This document shows, one piece after another, positions 28,436 to 35,733 of a DNA stretch of 64,000 nt. Source of the stretch: Paenibacillus glycinis. GTDB lineage: Bacteria > Bacillota > Bacilli > Paenibacillales > Paenibacillaceae. The DNA is taken from NCBI RefSeq assembly GCF_009909185.1, contig NZ_JAAAMV010000001.1:496001-560000 (forward strand), in the 5' to 3' direction. Under the pieces are notes generated by a model. That model worked only from the letters and a program-made list of their open reading frames with translations. It ran no database searches and was not told the origin of the DNA. Numbering within the stretch: the first letter of the stretch is position 1; every line of letters begins with the position of its first letter. Both the position numbers and the translations under genes were made by a program.

Positions 28436-28478
28436 CCCCGGCGCTTGCCTGTTTCCAGGCGAGTGCCGGGGATTTTTT
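28436..28478 (+). terminator. Rho-independent terminator of speA
   Basis: CCCCGGCGCTTGCCTG (28436-28451) pairs with CAGGCGAGTGCCGGGG across a four-base loop, followed by ATTTTTTCG. Confidence 0.9.
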
Positions 28479-28495
28479 CGCTTCGTTTCCGGTTA

Positions 28496-28524
28496 TTGTC
28501 AATCGATTTTCGGAATGCTATGAT
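28496..28524 (+). promoter_or_regulatory. Promoter of DUF1885 gene
   Basis: TTGTCA (28496-28501), a 17-base spacer and TATGAT (28519-28524) preceded by TGC form a near-consensus vegetative promoter. Confidence 0.75.
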
Positions 28525-28541
28525 GTTGGTGGGGGTGGACG

Positions 28542-28964
28542 ATGATGAGTCAAAGCGCTTACATTAAATTCGTTCCAGGGTCCGCGGTCGAAGCACTCAG
28601 CCTTGCGGAGGTGAAGGACCGGCTAAGCCGTTACAAGGAACAAACGGCGCTGACCGGTCAGCAATTGGACTGGAATTACGTGGAGGCCGCCTTCCCGTAC
28701 ACGGTGGAGACGAAGCCGGGCGAAGAAGACCGCTGGTTCTATCTGAAAGGAACGACGCCGCAGTACAACTACATCCTGTTCGGCATCGGCTCGGAAGCGA
28801 ACGGGGATGCCAGCGTATCCCATGTCCAGGTCGTTCTCCCGGATGCCGCCACGCACGGCGACAAATCGAAAGCCAACGAACTGTGCAAATATATGGCCAA
28901 GCAGCTGAAAGCCGAGCTGAAGATGTTCAATGGCCGAACCATCTACTATAACCCGCGCAAATAA
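28542..28964 (+). CDS. DUF1885-family protein
   Basis: This 140-residue soluble protein resembles DUF1885 in stretches such as AYIKFVPGSAVEALSL, LTGQQLDWNYVEAAFPYTVE, DAATHGDKSKANELCKYM and LKMFNGRTIYYNP. It has no signal peptide. Tandem ATGs at 28542 and 28545 share the GGGGGTGG site; the first is used. It is a single-gene unit with its own promoter and a terminator. Its function is not known. Confidence 0.82.
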   Translation: MMSQSAYIKFVPGSAVEALSLAEVKDRLSRYKEQTALTGQQLDWNYVEAAFPYTVETKPGEEDRWFYLKGTTPQYNYILFGIGSEANGDASVSHVQVVLPDAATHGDKSKANELCKYMAKQLKAELKMFNGRTIYYNPRK

Positions 28965-28984
28965 CATGCCTTCCTCCGCGAATC

Positions 28985-29022
28985 AAAAAAACTCCGCTGC
29001 CTGCCGGGCATCGGAGTTTTTG
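28985..29022. terminator. Bidirectional terminator
   Basis: AAAAACTCCG and CGGAGTTTTTG flank an inner TGCC/GGCA hairpin between the convergent DUF1885 and DUF1292 genes. Confidence 0.75.
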
Positions 29023-29032
29023 TTTGTGGTTG

Positions 29033-29335
29033 TTATTGGCCTTCGTTTTCGCGTTTTGCGATTTCTTCGTAAATCGCCGTGACGCGTTCCCATTCGGCAT
29101 CGTCTTCGATCCCGACGAGGAATGCTTCGCCGTCTTCTTCCTCAATGCGGAAAATGACGCCGTCGGATTCCGGATCGTTGCGATCCAGCAGGACGGAGTA
29201 CACCTGCTCTTCGGATTCGAACGTAAATACCATCACCATCTCGCGTTCATTGCCTTCCTCGTCCGTGACAAGGAATACGTGCTCTTCGTGGTCATGATCG
29301 TGATCGCAGTTCTCGTCATGCACGTGATCGCTCAT
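29033..29335 (-). CDS. DUF1292-family protein (YrzB-like)
   Basis: This 100-residue, very acidic protein carries the DUF1292 core (VFLVTDEEGNEREMVMVFTFE; YSVLLDRNDPESDGVIFRIEEE). Its N terminus is an unusual metal-binding-like stretch, MSDHVHDENCDHDHDHEEH, with six His and one Cys in the first 19 residues. The GAGGG site is well placed. In Bacillus, YrzB sits with yrrK and yrzL, but that neighbourhood is absent here. The role is unknown. Confidence 0.88.
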   Translation of the reverse strand: MSDHVHDENCDHDHDHEEHVFLVTDEEGNEREMVMVFTFESEEQVYSVLLDRNDPESDGVIFRIEEEDGEAFLVGIEDDAEWERVTAIYEEIAKRENEGQ

Positions 29336-29399
29336 TGTATACCCTCATTTCCATTCATAGATACTTTTCCTACGTATAGTATCATGGAACATGCTTCGG

Positions 29400-29432
29400 G
29401 TCAAACGAAAACGCCCCTGCCGATCCGGCAGG
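29400..29432 (-). terminator. Weak terminator after the 189-residue stalk gene
   Basis: CCTGCCG (29416-29422) and CGGCAGG (29426-29432) form a 7-bp stem followed on the minus strand by an interrupted T run, GGCGTTTTCGTTT. Confidence 0.45.
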
Positions 29433-29445
29433 AACGCGAACGTTT

Positions 29446-30015
29446 TTACGGCGCTTTGGCCGTGATCGTCTTCTGCGAAACCAAGCTCCAATCGTCTCCG
29501 GCAGACACTTTCATATAGAAGTTAATCGTATATTTGCCGGCCGTATCGAAGGAATAGGCGTAATCGTCGGTGCGGTACCAGAAATTATCCTTGTCGACCG
29601 TCACGTTCTTCGATTGAATGATCTGTTCGTTGCCGCCCGGGTCGACGATCGTCACTTTAACAGCCGATATATTGGTCATGAGATTATCGATTTGGGCAAA
29701 TACTTTGAACGTAATCTTGTTGCCTTTGACGACATTTCCGAAGATCGTCGTATCCTGGAAAAGGAACATATGCACGTTCGGTTTGTAGATCGATACCTTC
29801 TTCGTGCCCTCGTCCCACAACACCAGGGACTGCAGCGTACTCGCGACTTGGCGAACCGATAGATAGGTTTTGCCGTCCGTGAAAATACCCGCGTCATCCA
29901 ATTCGCTGCCGTTGACGATGACCCGGACGCGCTGCGACGCCGAATCCGCGAAGAGCATCGTCCCGCCCCACAAGGACATGACCAGCGACGCAATCAGAAG
30001 CTTTCTGAACTTCAT
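29446..30015 (-). CDS. Secreted stalk-domain protein, short
   Basis: This 189-residue exported protein has a signal peptide (MKFRKLLIASLVMSLWGGTMLFA) and a half copper-amine-oxidase-N-like stalk domain (VNGSELDDAGIFTDGKTYLSVRQVASTLQS around residues 34-63, cited in part). A beta-rich C-terminal domain follows (KITFKVFAQIDNLMTNIS, KYTINFYMKVSAGDDWSL). It has a GGAGG ribosome-binding site. The stalk domain also occurs in three other proteins of this window. No enzymatic residues are seen; a cell-envelope role is likely. Confidence 0.82.
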   Translation of the reverse strand: MKFRKLLIASLVMSLWGGTMLFADSASQRVRVIVNGSELDDAGIFTDGKTYLSVRQVASTLQSLVLWDEGTKKVSIYKPNVHMFLFQDTTIFGNVVKGNKITFKVFAQIDNLMTNISAVKVTIVDPGGNEQIIQSKNVTVDKDNFWYRTDDYAYSFDTAGKYTINFYMKVSAGDDWSLVSQKTITAKAP

Positions 30016-30172
30016 GGTAGTAGACCTCCGTCCGTTAGTCTGGATGTATGGTTATACTCCCCAAGTCGTCCAAAGTTGCGCCAATACAAAAAGTTTTTTC
30101 CTCCCGGCAAGCGTGTCGCATGATGTCGAAAACTGCGCTTGCCCGGGAAATGCTAAACCCGAACTGGCAAAA

Positions 30173-30388
30173 CTACACGTACGTTCGCGTCAAGATGCAC
30201 GGCACGCCTTTGCCGACCGCGCCCGGCTGCTGCATGCTCTCGTAGTACCGCATTCCTCTGGCGCACGGCGTCTTGCATACCGCGCACGTATCCGACAGCA
30301 CTAATTTGAGCACGGCCTGCTTGCGTTCCGAAGCCGACTTTTGCTTTTTGACCGTTTTTCCTTTGCTCGGCGCTTTTCCTGGAGCCAT
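30173..30388 (-). CDS. Small basic Cys-containing protein, unknown
   Basis: This 71-residue protein has a Lys/Ser-rich N-terminal third (GKAPSKGKTVKKQKSASERK) followed by CAVCKTPCARGMRYYE and a later GVPCILTRTYV. The four cysteines in a CxxC-x3-C plus C pattern could bind zinc. An AGGTG site precedes the ATG. No family is recognised. Codon use looks like the neighbours, so it is probably real. Confidence 0.6.
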   Translation of the reverse strand: MAPGKAPSKGKTVKKQKSASERKQAVLKLVLSDTCAVCKTPCARGMRYYESMQQPGAVGKGVPCILTRTYV

Positions 30389-30548
30389 GTTATCCGCACC
30401 TGCCCTCTATGATCCGTTCATTGCTATCGTATGACGGACCCGGGCAAGCGTGCCTGGCCGATGCGTATCCCGCCGAAATAGTTTTTCTTTCCATTTGGGG
30501 GCGGAGATGATAAATTGAAAATTATTGCAAACGGAGGAGGAAGTCCCG

Positions 30549-31277
30549 TTGGATATTCAAATGCTCGGAACGGGCAGCGCATTCGCCAAAACGTATTTAA
30601 ATACGAATGCGCTCCTATATGCGAATCAACAGACGCTGCTGCTGGATTGCGGCGTTACGGCCTCTCAGTCCTTGTACCGCCTGGGCAAACCGATCGAGGA
30701 GATCGACGCCGTGCTGATCAGCCATATTCATGCCGACCATGTCGGAGGCATGGAGGAGCTTGCCTTTCAGATGAAGTTCGTCTACGGACGCAAACCTCTG
30801 CTGTTCATTCCGGAGCCGCTTGCGAAGCCGCTGTGGGAATCCTCGCTCAAAGGCGGACTGCTGCAGGACGAGTGCGCGTCGCTGGACGATTATTTCGACG
30901 TGCGGCTCATCCAGCCCGGCACGAGAACCGAGCTGCTTCCCGGCCTTGCCGTCGAACCGATTCAAACCGCGCATATTCCGGGAAAGAACAGCTATTCCTA
31001 CCTCATCAACGATACGTTCTTCTATTCCGCCGATCTCGTCTTCAACCCGGAGCTGCTTCGGGGGCTTGTCGAAGAGCGCGGCTGCACGACGATCTTCCAC
31101 GATTGCCAGTTGAAGCCGCCGGGCGTCGTCCATACGACCTTGGAGGAGCTGATGTCGCTTCCGGCGTCGATCCAGGAGCGGATCTGGCTGATGCATTACG
31201 ATGACACGAAGCCACAGTTCGAAGGAAAAACCGGCGTCATGCGGTTCGTCGAACAGCACGAACGGTATCGTTTCTAG
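30549..31277 (+). CDS. MBL-fold metallohydrolase (RNase Z/YhfI-like)
   Basis: This 242-residue metallo-beta-lactamase-fold protein has GTGSAFAKTYLNTNALL at the N terminus, the metal motif ISHIHADHVGGMEE, a later PIQTAHIPGKNSYSY and YSADLVFNPE, and a C-terminal WLMHYDDT. The pattern fits the RNase Z/YhfI-type branch. The start is taken as TTG at 30549 because GGAGGAGG lies eight bases upstream; an ATG at 30525 lies inside that site region and is less likely. The substrate is unknown. Confidence 0.88.
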   Translation: MDIQMLGTGSAFAKTYLNTNALLYANQQTLLLDCGVTASQSLYRLGKPIEEIDAVLISHIHADHVGGMEELAFQMKFVYGRKPLLFIPEPLAKPLWESSLKGGLLQDECASLDDYFDVRLIQPGTRTELLPGLAVEPIQTAHIPGKNSYSYLINDTFFYSADLVFNPELLRGLVEERGCTTIFHDCQLKPPGVVHTTLEELMSLPASIQERIWLMHYDDTKPQFEGKTGVMRFVEQHERYRF

Positions 31278-31305
31278 CGAACGGCAGTTTCTTGACCCTA
31301 ACGAC

Positions 31306-31330
31306 AAAAAGCCCGCTCAGCGGGCTTTTT
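31306..31330. terminator. Bidirectional terminator
   Basis: AAAAAGCCCGC (31306-31316) pairs with GCGGGCTTTTT (31320-31330) between convergent genes. Confidence 0.88.
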
Positions 31331-31364
31331 CGCATGAAACGGCAGCTTGCCTGCTCGGCACGAC

Positions 31365-31631
31365 TTAATAGGTCGGCAGCTGATCCAGGTTGTTCGTCGG
31401 GTCGCCATCCGCATCGCCGCGGATGTACGTCTCGCCGTCTCTGCCTTTGAACGCGTTGACGCCTTCGATCGTGCCGTCCTTCACGGCCGACAAGGCTTCT
31501 TCATAGTTCAATTCGCGACCGGTCGAGGTTTTGAAGGACATCAAATCTCCGTCGCCGTTCTTGCGCGCTGCCACGAACGTCTCTCTGCCGGCTCCCGCCG
31601 CATCGTCATTCGGGTCATACAAACGTACCAT
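31365..31631 (-). CDS. DUF3892-family protein
   Basis: This 88-residue protein resembles DUF3892: FVAARKNGDGDLMSFKTSTG, then YEEALSAVKDGTIEGVNAFKGRDGE and a final DGDPTNNLDQLPTY. It has a strong GGAGG site. DUF3892 proteins are small and often encoded near envelope or phage-like genes in Firmicutes; function is unknown. It is followed by the shared terminator. Confidence 0.8.
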   Translation of the reverse strand: MVRLYDPNDDAAGAGRETFVAARKNGDGDLMSFKTSTGRELNYEEALSAVKDGTIEGVNAFKGRDGETYIRGDADGDPTNNLDQLPTY

Positions 31632-31746
31632 CGGAATTCCTCCTTCATCATTTGGATGCCCATGTAGGATTTCACATCGACCGGGCGCTTATGCATGCGG
31701 GGATGCTAAAAAGCCCGGCATGCGTTAGGCAGCCGGACGGAGTGCG

Positions 31747-32004
31747 TTAATTCGTATTCAGCAGGGGAGGCTTCTCCTGCTCTGCGGCAGGCTCTCCCGG
31801 CATTCTCGGCACGAGCTCATGCGTCGCGCCCGGCGGTTCGTAGACGTCGCCGAACACGGACTGATCCTGCGGCTGCGGATAAACCGCCTTTGTCACGCTG
31901 TCGAACAACGGCGCATTCGGGCCGGATACCGTGACGGCCGGATCGGACTGCGCGCAGCCCGCGCAAAACAACAAAAGCATGATCGCGCTCAATCGTGTTT
32001 TCAT
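31747..32004 (-). CDS. Small putative lipoprotein
   Basis: This 85-residue protein starts MKTRLSAIMLLLFCAGCAQ, a short signal sequence with a Cys in a weak lipobox (FCAGC, unusual Cys at -3). The mature part is Pro-rich without a recognisable domain. ATG at 32004 follows GGGAG at eight bases; a GTG three codons upstream is the alternative start. Function is unknown. Confidence 0.65.
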   Translation of the reverse strand: MKTRLSAIMLLLFCAGCAQSDPAVTVSGPNAPLFDSVTKAVYPQPQDQSVFGDVYEPPGATHELVPRMPGEPAAEQEKPPLLNTN

Positions 32005-32086
32005 GGTTACCACTCCCGATTATGGAAAAACTATCTTGGGAATAGTATACCCGCCGGAACGGAAATCAAACGCGGGGCCGCCCCGC

Positions 32087-32251
32087 CTACCGCTTCCCTC
32101 CCGCTTCCGGAGGCAGTTTACGCTTCCAAACGTATTGCTCGTCATAACTCGTGGAATCTTGAATGACCATTTTTGCCACATACACGCATACCGTGCCGAC
32201 AATGCCAAACAGCCCGATCAGCCATACCGCCAAATAGGCAGCTTCCTCCAC
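32087..32251 (-). CDS. Small single-pass membrane protein, unknown
   Basis: This 54-residue protein uses a GTG start (32249-32251) after GGAGAGGCGGG. It has one helix (YLAVWLIGLFGIVGTVCVYVA) and a charged, basic C-terminal tail. No family is recognised. The reading is plausible from its site and topology, but the gene is short. Confidence 0.45.
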   Translation of the reverse strand: MEEAAYLAVWLIGLFGIVGTVCVYVAKMVIQDSTSYDEQYVWKRKLPPEAGGKR

Positions 32252-32338
32252 TAGACAACCCGCCTCTCCAGAAATCAAAGCTTGAGTACACCATATGCGG
32301 GTATACGAACATTTAGAATCTTTTTTTGTGAATAATGG

Positions 32339-32367
32339 TTGACTTCGTTGTGCTCGTTTGATATATT
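32339..32367 (+). promoter_or_regulatory. Promoter of first tRNA-Val
   Basis: TTGACT (32339-32344), a 17-base spacer and TATATT (32362-32367) lie 30 bases before the tRNA. Confidence 0.85.
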
Positions 32368-32396
32368 ATTACTTGTCACTGAAACGAAGTACATAT

Positions 32397-32472
32397 GATC
32401 TGGTAGCTCAGCTGGGAGAGCACTATCTTGACAGGGTAGGGGTCACAGGTTCGAACCCTGTCCAGATCACCA
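32397..32472 (+). tRNA. tRNA-Val (GAC), copy 1
   Basis: The 76-nt cloverleaf has acceptor GATCTGG/CCAGATC, D-arm AGCTCAGCTGGGAGAGC, anticodon loop TTGACAG and T-arm GGTTCGAACC. The CCA end is encoded. GAC reads GUC/GUU valine codons. It is base-for-base identical to the copy at 33714-33789. Confidence 0.96.
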
Positions 32473-32488
32473 TTATTCAACTGACGAA

Positions 32489-32515
32489 ATCCTTAAGTAA
32501 TTAAGGGTTTTTTTA
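32489..32515 (+). terminator. Terminator of first tRNA-Val
   Basis: CCTTAA (32491-32496) and TTAAGG (32501-32506) with a GTAA loop are followed by GTTTTTTTA. Confidence 0.8.
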
Positions 32516-32535
32516 TTTGTCTGCACTATTTAAAG

Positions 32536-32561
32536 AGGCCCGTGCGATGTCGCACGGGCCT
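32536..32561. terminator. Hairpin after the NlpC/P60-like gene
   Basis: A 12-bp perfect stem, AGGCCCGTGCGA and TCGCACGGGCCT, has a short loop. The U tract on the minus strand is poor (CTTTAAA), so efficiency is uncertain. Confidence 0.55.
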
Positions 32562-32594
32562 TCGTCTTACTATTAAGCACGAGACACGGGTCGC

Positions 32595-33518
32595 TTACAG
32601 CACCCTTCGCGCCCACATGAAGCGTTTATCCCAGTCCCCTTCCAAGGCGGTTATCGTGACCCCGGGATTGCCGTAGGTCTGAATGATCTTATTGCCGCCC
32701 AGATACAGCCCTACATTGCCGACGGCATCGTTGCTTCCGAATCTGCCGGGCGTATAGAAGAACACGAGGTCGCCCGGCATAAGGTTATTGCGGGACACGT
32801 TGGCCCCGACCGTCGATTGGGACTTTGCCGTCCGCGGAAGCGCAACGCCGACATGGCCGAATACATACTGCATGAATGAAGAGCTGTCGAATGCATGGCT
32901 TTGCGCGTACGGCTCGGCATTGAAGGCGTACGGCGTGCTCAGCAGCGTCTTCGCGAATGCGATCGCCTCCCTCGCCTTTCCGTTATCGGAATCGACCGAC
33001 TCGGCTCGCATGGTATTGCCGCGGATATCCATCGTCGTGTTCTTCGTCGGTTCTCCGCCCGGTCTAGGCGATACGACGATCGTGTTGCTGGCCTTGTCCC
33101 ATCTCACCGGCGTCTGCAGCAGCTGCGAGAGCGAACCGACTTCAAGATAAAGCGTATGCCCGACCATGCGAGGCGCTTCGCGCAGCTGCACGACGTCGTC
33201 GCCGATTTTGGCGCTTGCGGAGTTCATGGACAACGTGTACAACGGGTCGCCGAAGCCCATTGCAGCCGTGCGGCTCTTCGGGTTGACCGCATACCGGTAG
33301 TTCAACAGCGCCGCCGCCCGATCGGCGGGAATCCACAGTCGGCCGTTTTGCTTCAGGCCGTCCGCTTCGAATACCCTCGCATCGCCTTGCGTGCGGAGAT
33401 GAACGACATTGCCGGCGTTCGCGGCTTTCGATCCGACCGCGTCGTCTTTGCCCGCACATGCGGTCACGCATGAGGACAATAAGAGGGCGGCAATCAAGAT
33501 CAGCATATATCTTTTCAT
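32595..33518 (-). CDS. Stalk-domain lipoprotein with inactivated NlpC/P60 domain
   Basis: This 307-residue protein has a signal sequence (MKRYMLILIAALLLSSC) with candidate lipobox cysteines, a stalk domain at about residues 40-150 (RLWIPADRAAALLNYRYAVN; GHTLYLEVGSLSQLLQTPV) and a C-terminal NlpC/P60 fold (LPRTAKSQSTVGANVS, LMPGDLVFFY). The catalytic DCSG motif reads DSSS at 211-214, with Ser at 212 for the nucleophile Cys. The catalytic His of HVG is Asn268 (GNVGLYLGG), and the third site is Gln280. The enzyme should be dead as an endopeptidase, so it may bind cell wall or regulate. ATG at 33516-33518 has GGGAGGATC upstream. Confidence 0.9.
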   Translation of the reverse strand: MKRYMLILIAALLLSSCVTACAGKDDAVGSKAANAGNVVHLRTQGDARVFEADGLKQNGRLWIPADRAAALLNYRYAVNPKSRTAAMGFGDPLYTLSMNSASAKIGDDVVQLREAPRMVGHTLYLEVGSLSQLLQTPVRWDKASNTIVVSPRPGGEPTKNTTMDIRGNTMRAESVDSDNGKAREAIAFAKTLLSTPYAFNAEPYAQSHAFDSSSFMQYVFGHVGVALPRTAKSQSTVGANVSRNNLMPGDLVFFYTPGRFGSNDAVGNVGLYLGGNKIIQTYGNPGVTITALEGDWDKRFMWARRVL

Positions 33519-33656
33519 AGGGTACGGATCCTCCCGTTCGTGCTCGCATAGGTATGGATCGTTCTTCCATACGGAACTATAGTATGGCCGGGCAACGCCG
33601 CGAGTATGCAATCCGCTCGGATGGGCATAAAGCCGAAAAAAAATCGCGGCTCCCCC

Positions 33657-33685
33657 TTGCATTTTGCTCATTCCGCCGCTATAAT
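33657..33685 (+). promoter_or_regulatory. Promoter of second tRNA-Val
   Basis: TTGCAT (33657-33662), a 17-base spacer and TATAAT (33680-33685) lie 28 bases before the tRNA. It differs from the copy 1 promoter, so upstream regions are not duplicated. Confidence 0.85.
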
Positions 33686-33713
33686 AAATCTCACTGAGAA
33701 AAAATTTGGTTAT

Positions 33714-33789
33714 GATCTGGTAGCTCAGCTGGGAGAGCACTATCTTGACAGGGTAGGGGTCACAGGTTCGAACCCTGTCCAGATCACCA
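33714..33789 (+). tRNA. tRNA-Val (GAC), copy 2
   Basis: This 76-nt tRNA is identical to copy 1 at 32397-32472, with encoded CCA and anticodon GAC. It has its own promoter and terminator, and the flanks of the two copies are unrelated. Confidence 0.96.
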
Positions 33790-33803
33790 TCCACCATTCA
33801 TTG

Positions 33804-33833
33804 AAGCCCTTGAGCAATCAAGGGCTTTTTTTA
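33804..33833 (+). terminator. Terminator of second tRNA-Val
   Basis: AAGCCCTTGA (33804-33813) and TCAAGGGCTT (33818-33827) with a GCAA loop are followed by TTTTTTAT. Confidence 0.88.
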
Positions 33834-33842
33834 TATTCGCGA

Positions 33843-33877
33843 CAAACCCCCGCCGATACGCGTTCAGCGGGGGTTTG
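33843..33877. terminator. Bidirectional terminator after GH25 gene
   Basis: CAAACCCCCGC (33843-33853) pairs with GCGGGGGTTTG (33867-33877). Confidence 0.75.
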
Positions 33878-33878
33878 C

Positions 33879-34799
33879 TTATTTATACAGGTACACTTTC
33901 TTCGTGCCGTGATCCCACGACGCTTTCCCGCCGAGCAGCTCCGCGGCGGCCCGGACGCCGATATACGTTTTCCCGTCGATCAGCTTGAACGAGTCGACCC
34001 GTTTGCCGTCGACGTAAGGCGTGGCTTCCGCCGCCCGCCAGTCGACCGGAACGCCCAAGGCTTCGCCCAGCTGACGCAACGGGAGATAGGCATGCCCGTC
34101 GATGATCCGGCCGTACGCGGCGAGCTGATCATTGACGACGATCTTGATCTGGTCCTCCGCGGTCGGTTCCGGCACCGGATCGTCGCTCGCGCCGAAATGC
34201 TCATCGAAGAATGCCTTCTCCATCGCGTTGACGTCGGCATTGCCTTTGATGCCGTCAATCGTTCCTTTGGACGTGTATTGAAACACCGACCACTGCGGCC
34301 AGATGCCGTTATCCATCGGTTTATCGGTGCCGTAGTGGGCAACCCAGAGCGGATAATTGGCGAGGCTCTTGCCCAGATACGTCTTGGCGAAGCTCGCGCC
34401 GGTATAGATCATGACCGAATGGCCCGTCAGGCGGTTCACTTCCTTTAACCATGCCGAGCACCACGTCGTCAGCGCGCCTAATTTGGAAGCATCGCCCTCC
34501 ACGTCCAGCACATGCGGGAAGTCTGCCTTCAAGCCCTTAACGATTCGAACGAAATGCGCCGCCTCCGCGGCGGCGGCGTTCAGCTCCGGGTGCGCGTAAT
34601 GATAGAAGCCGATCCGCAAGCCTGCCTGAGCGGCTTCCGACGCGTTCGCCGCGAACCGGGGATCGACGAACGAGGCGCCTTCGGTCGCCTTGATGAAGGC
34701 GCCGGCCACGCCGCCCGTCTTCACCTCGTTCCAGTCGATATCGCCCTGATGATGCGAGACGTCGATCACGGTCACGTTACTGGCTTGTCTTGCCTGCAT
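33879..34799 (-). CDS. GH25 lysozyme-type endolysin with C-terminal stalk domain
   Basis: This 306-residue enzyme has an N-terminal GH25 domain (VIDVSHHQGDIDW, GAFIKATEGASF, IGFYHYAHPE, LDVEGDAS, YTGASFAKTYLG) of about 200 residues. GH25 enzymes cut the MurNAc-GlcNAc bond. The C-terminal 90 residues match the stalk domain (IKIVVNDQLAAYGRIIDGHAYLPLRQL, cited in part), an unusual wall-binding choice for an endolysin. There is no signal peptide, as expected when export relies on the holin. It overlaps the holin gene by 23 bases. This is probably a domesticated or remnant phage lysis pair. Confidence 0.9.
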   Translation of the reverse strand: MQARQASNVTVIDVSHHQGDIDWNEVKTGGVAGAFIKATEGASFVDPRFAANASEAAQAGLRIGFYHYAHPELNAAAAEAAHFVRIVKGLKADFPHVLDVEGDASKLGALTTWCSAWLKEVNRLTGHSVMIYTGASFAKTYLGKSLANYPLWVAHYGTDKPMDNGIWPQWSVFQYTSKGTIDGIKGNADVNAMEKAFFDEHFGASDDPVPEPTAEDQIKIVVNDQLAAYGRIIDGHAYLPLRQLGEALGVPVDWRAAEATPYVDGKRVDSFKLIDGKTYIGVRAAAELLGGKASWDHGTKKVYLYK

Positions 34800-35067
34800 C
34801 GTCGCCGGACGCTCCTTTCTGCGCCTGCTTGATCAGCTGGCTGCCATACACCGATACGGCGCCTGTCAGTATGCCCTGCAGCACGCTCTTGACGTCAAAC
34901 CCCAGCATGAACAGCGATATGATCACCGCAAAGACCGTGATGATATATACGATCGTCCAATCCGGGACGCGCGGCGTTCTCTTCAAGACATAGCCGAGCA
35001 CCCAGCACGCGACGAGCAGGATATAGAGCGAAGGATCGATCAGTTCTTGAATGGCATCGAAATCCAT
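34777..35067 (-). CDS. Holin (phage_holin_5-type) paired with GH25 endolysin
   Basis: This 96-residue membrane protein has three hydrophobic stretches (SLYILLVACWVLGYVL, WTIVYIITVFAVIISLFML, SVLQGILTGAVSVYGSQL) and a short charged C terminus. Size, the LGYVLKRTP motif and the overlap with a lysozyme gene fit phage holins. The start is taken as ATG at 35065-35067, nine bases from GGAGG; a TTG at 35076 abuts the site. It forms a two-gene lysis unit. No phage structural genes are visible nearby. Confidence 0.82.
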   Translation of the reverse strand: MDFDAIQELIDPSLYILLVACWVLGYVLKRTPRVPDWTIVYIITVFAVIISLFMLGFDVKSVLQGILTGAVSVYGSQLIKQAQKGASGDDAGKTSQ

Positions 35068-35155
35068 ATCTATCAACCTCCGTTTTTAATAGAATATGAA
35101 GCTAGCCGGCCGATGGTGCACAAGGAGCAATGATGATGCAAACCGTCCATGAACG

Positions 35156-35191
35156 CAAAAAACGGATAATGCCTGGGCGGCATTATCCGTT
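35156..35191 (-). terminator. Terminator of the 115-residue hypothetical gene
   Basis: AACGGATAATGCC (35161-35173) pairs with GGCATTATCCGTT (35179-35191), and the minus strand continues with a T run. Confidence 0.85.
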
Positions 35192-35202
35192 CTCGTCGGG
35201 TG

Positions 35203-35550
35203 CTACGAGGTATAACCGGGAAGGTTCGCATTCTGATTGGTGAGCTTGGGCAATATATTCATCGCTTCGATATGCGACTTCGTTTCCGGCGTTCCGAGCT
35301 CGTATACGAAGGCGTACAGATCCAGCAGATCTTCGCTGAATTCTTCCGTCGAAGGATCGCGCTCCGCCGATTTATACGGGATCAACGCCCGGGCCGAGGT
35401 CCGTTCGTCGTTCCGATCCTCCCGGTCCAATTTGCGCCGCAGCATCTCCAGCTGCCTGTCGGTTCCGCGGATGGCCAAGTGATCCGTCTCCGGCGCTTCC
35501 GCTTGAATCGTACGCGCGGATATCGATACGTAATACGTCGGCAATGTCAT
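35203..35550 (-). CDS. Conserved-looking hypothetical protein
   Basis: This 115-residue soluble protein has a GAAAGGGG ribosome-binding site, its own terminator and normal codon use. It begins MTLPTYYVSISARTIQ and contains a highly charged middle (EMLRRKLDREDRNDERTSAR). No domain is recognised. Position next to the lysis pair may be chance. Confidence 0.65.
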   Translation of the reverse strand: MTLPTYYVSISARTIQAEAPETDHLAIRGTDRQLEMLRRKLDREDRNDERTSARALIPYKSAERDPSTEEFSEDLLDLYAFVYELGTPETKSHIEAMNILPKLTNQNANLPGYTS

Positions 35551-35733
35551 GATTCACGTCCCCTTTCGCGGCGACCGTGCCTAATCCGGGCGACCGAGCG
35601 CCCATCCCGCCATACTCCTTTTTACACGATCGGTTCGCAGTCGAAACGCGATGCATTCCTCGTCTATCGGCCGCCCCATCCAAACCTCCTTTCCGGCGCG
35701 CACATATGATGGACGAAAGGGAGGGAATGGACC

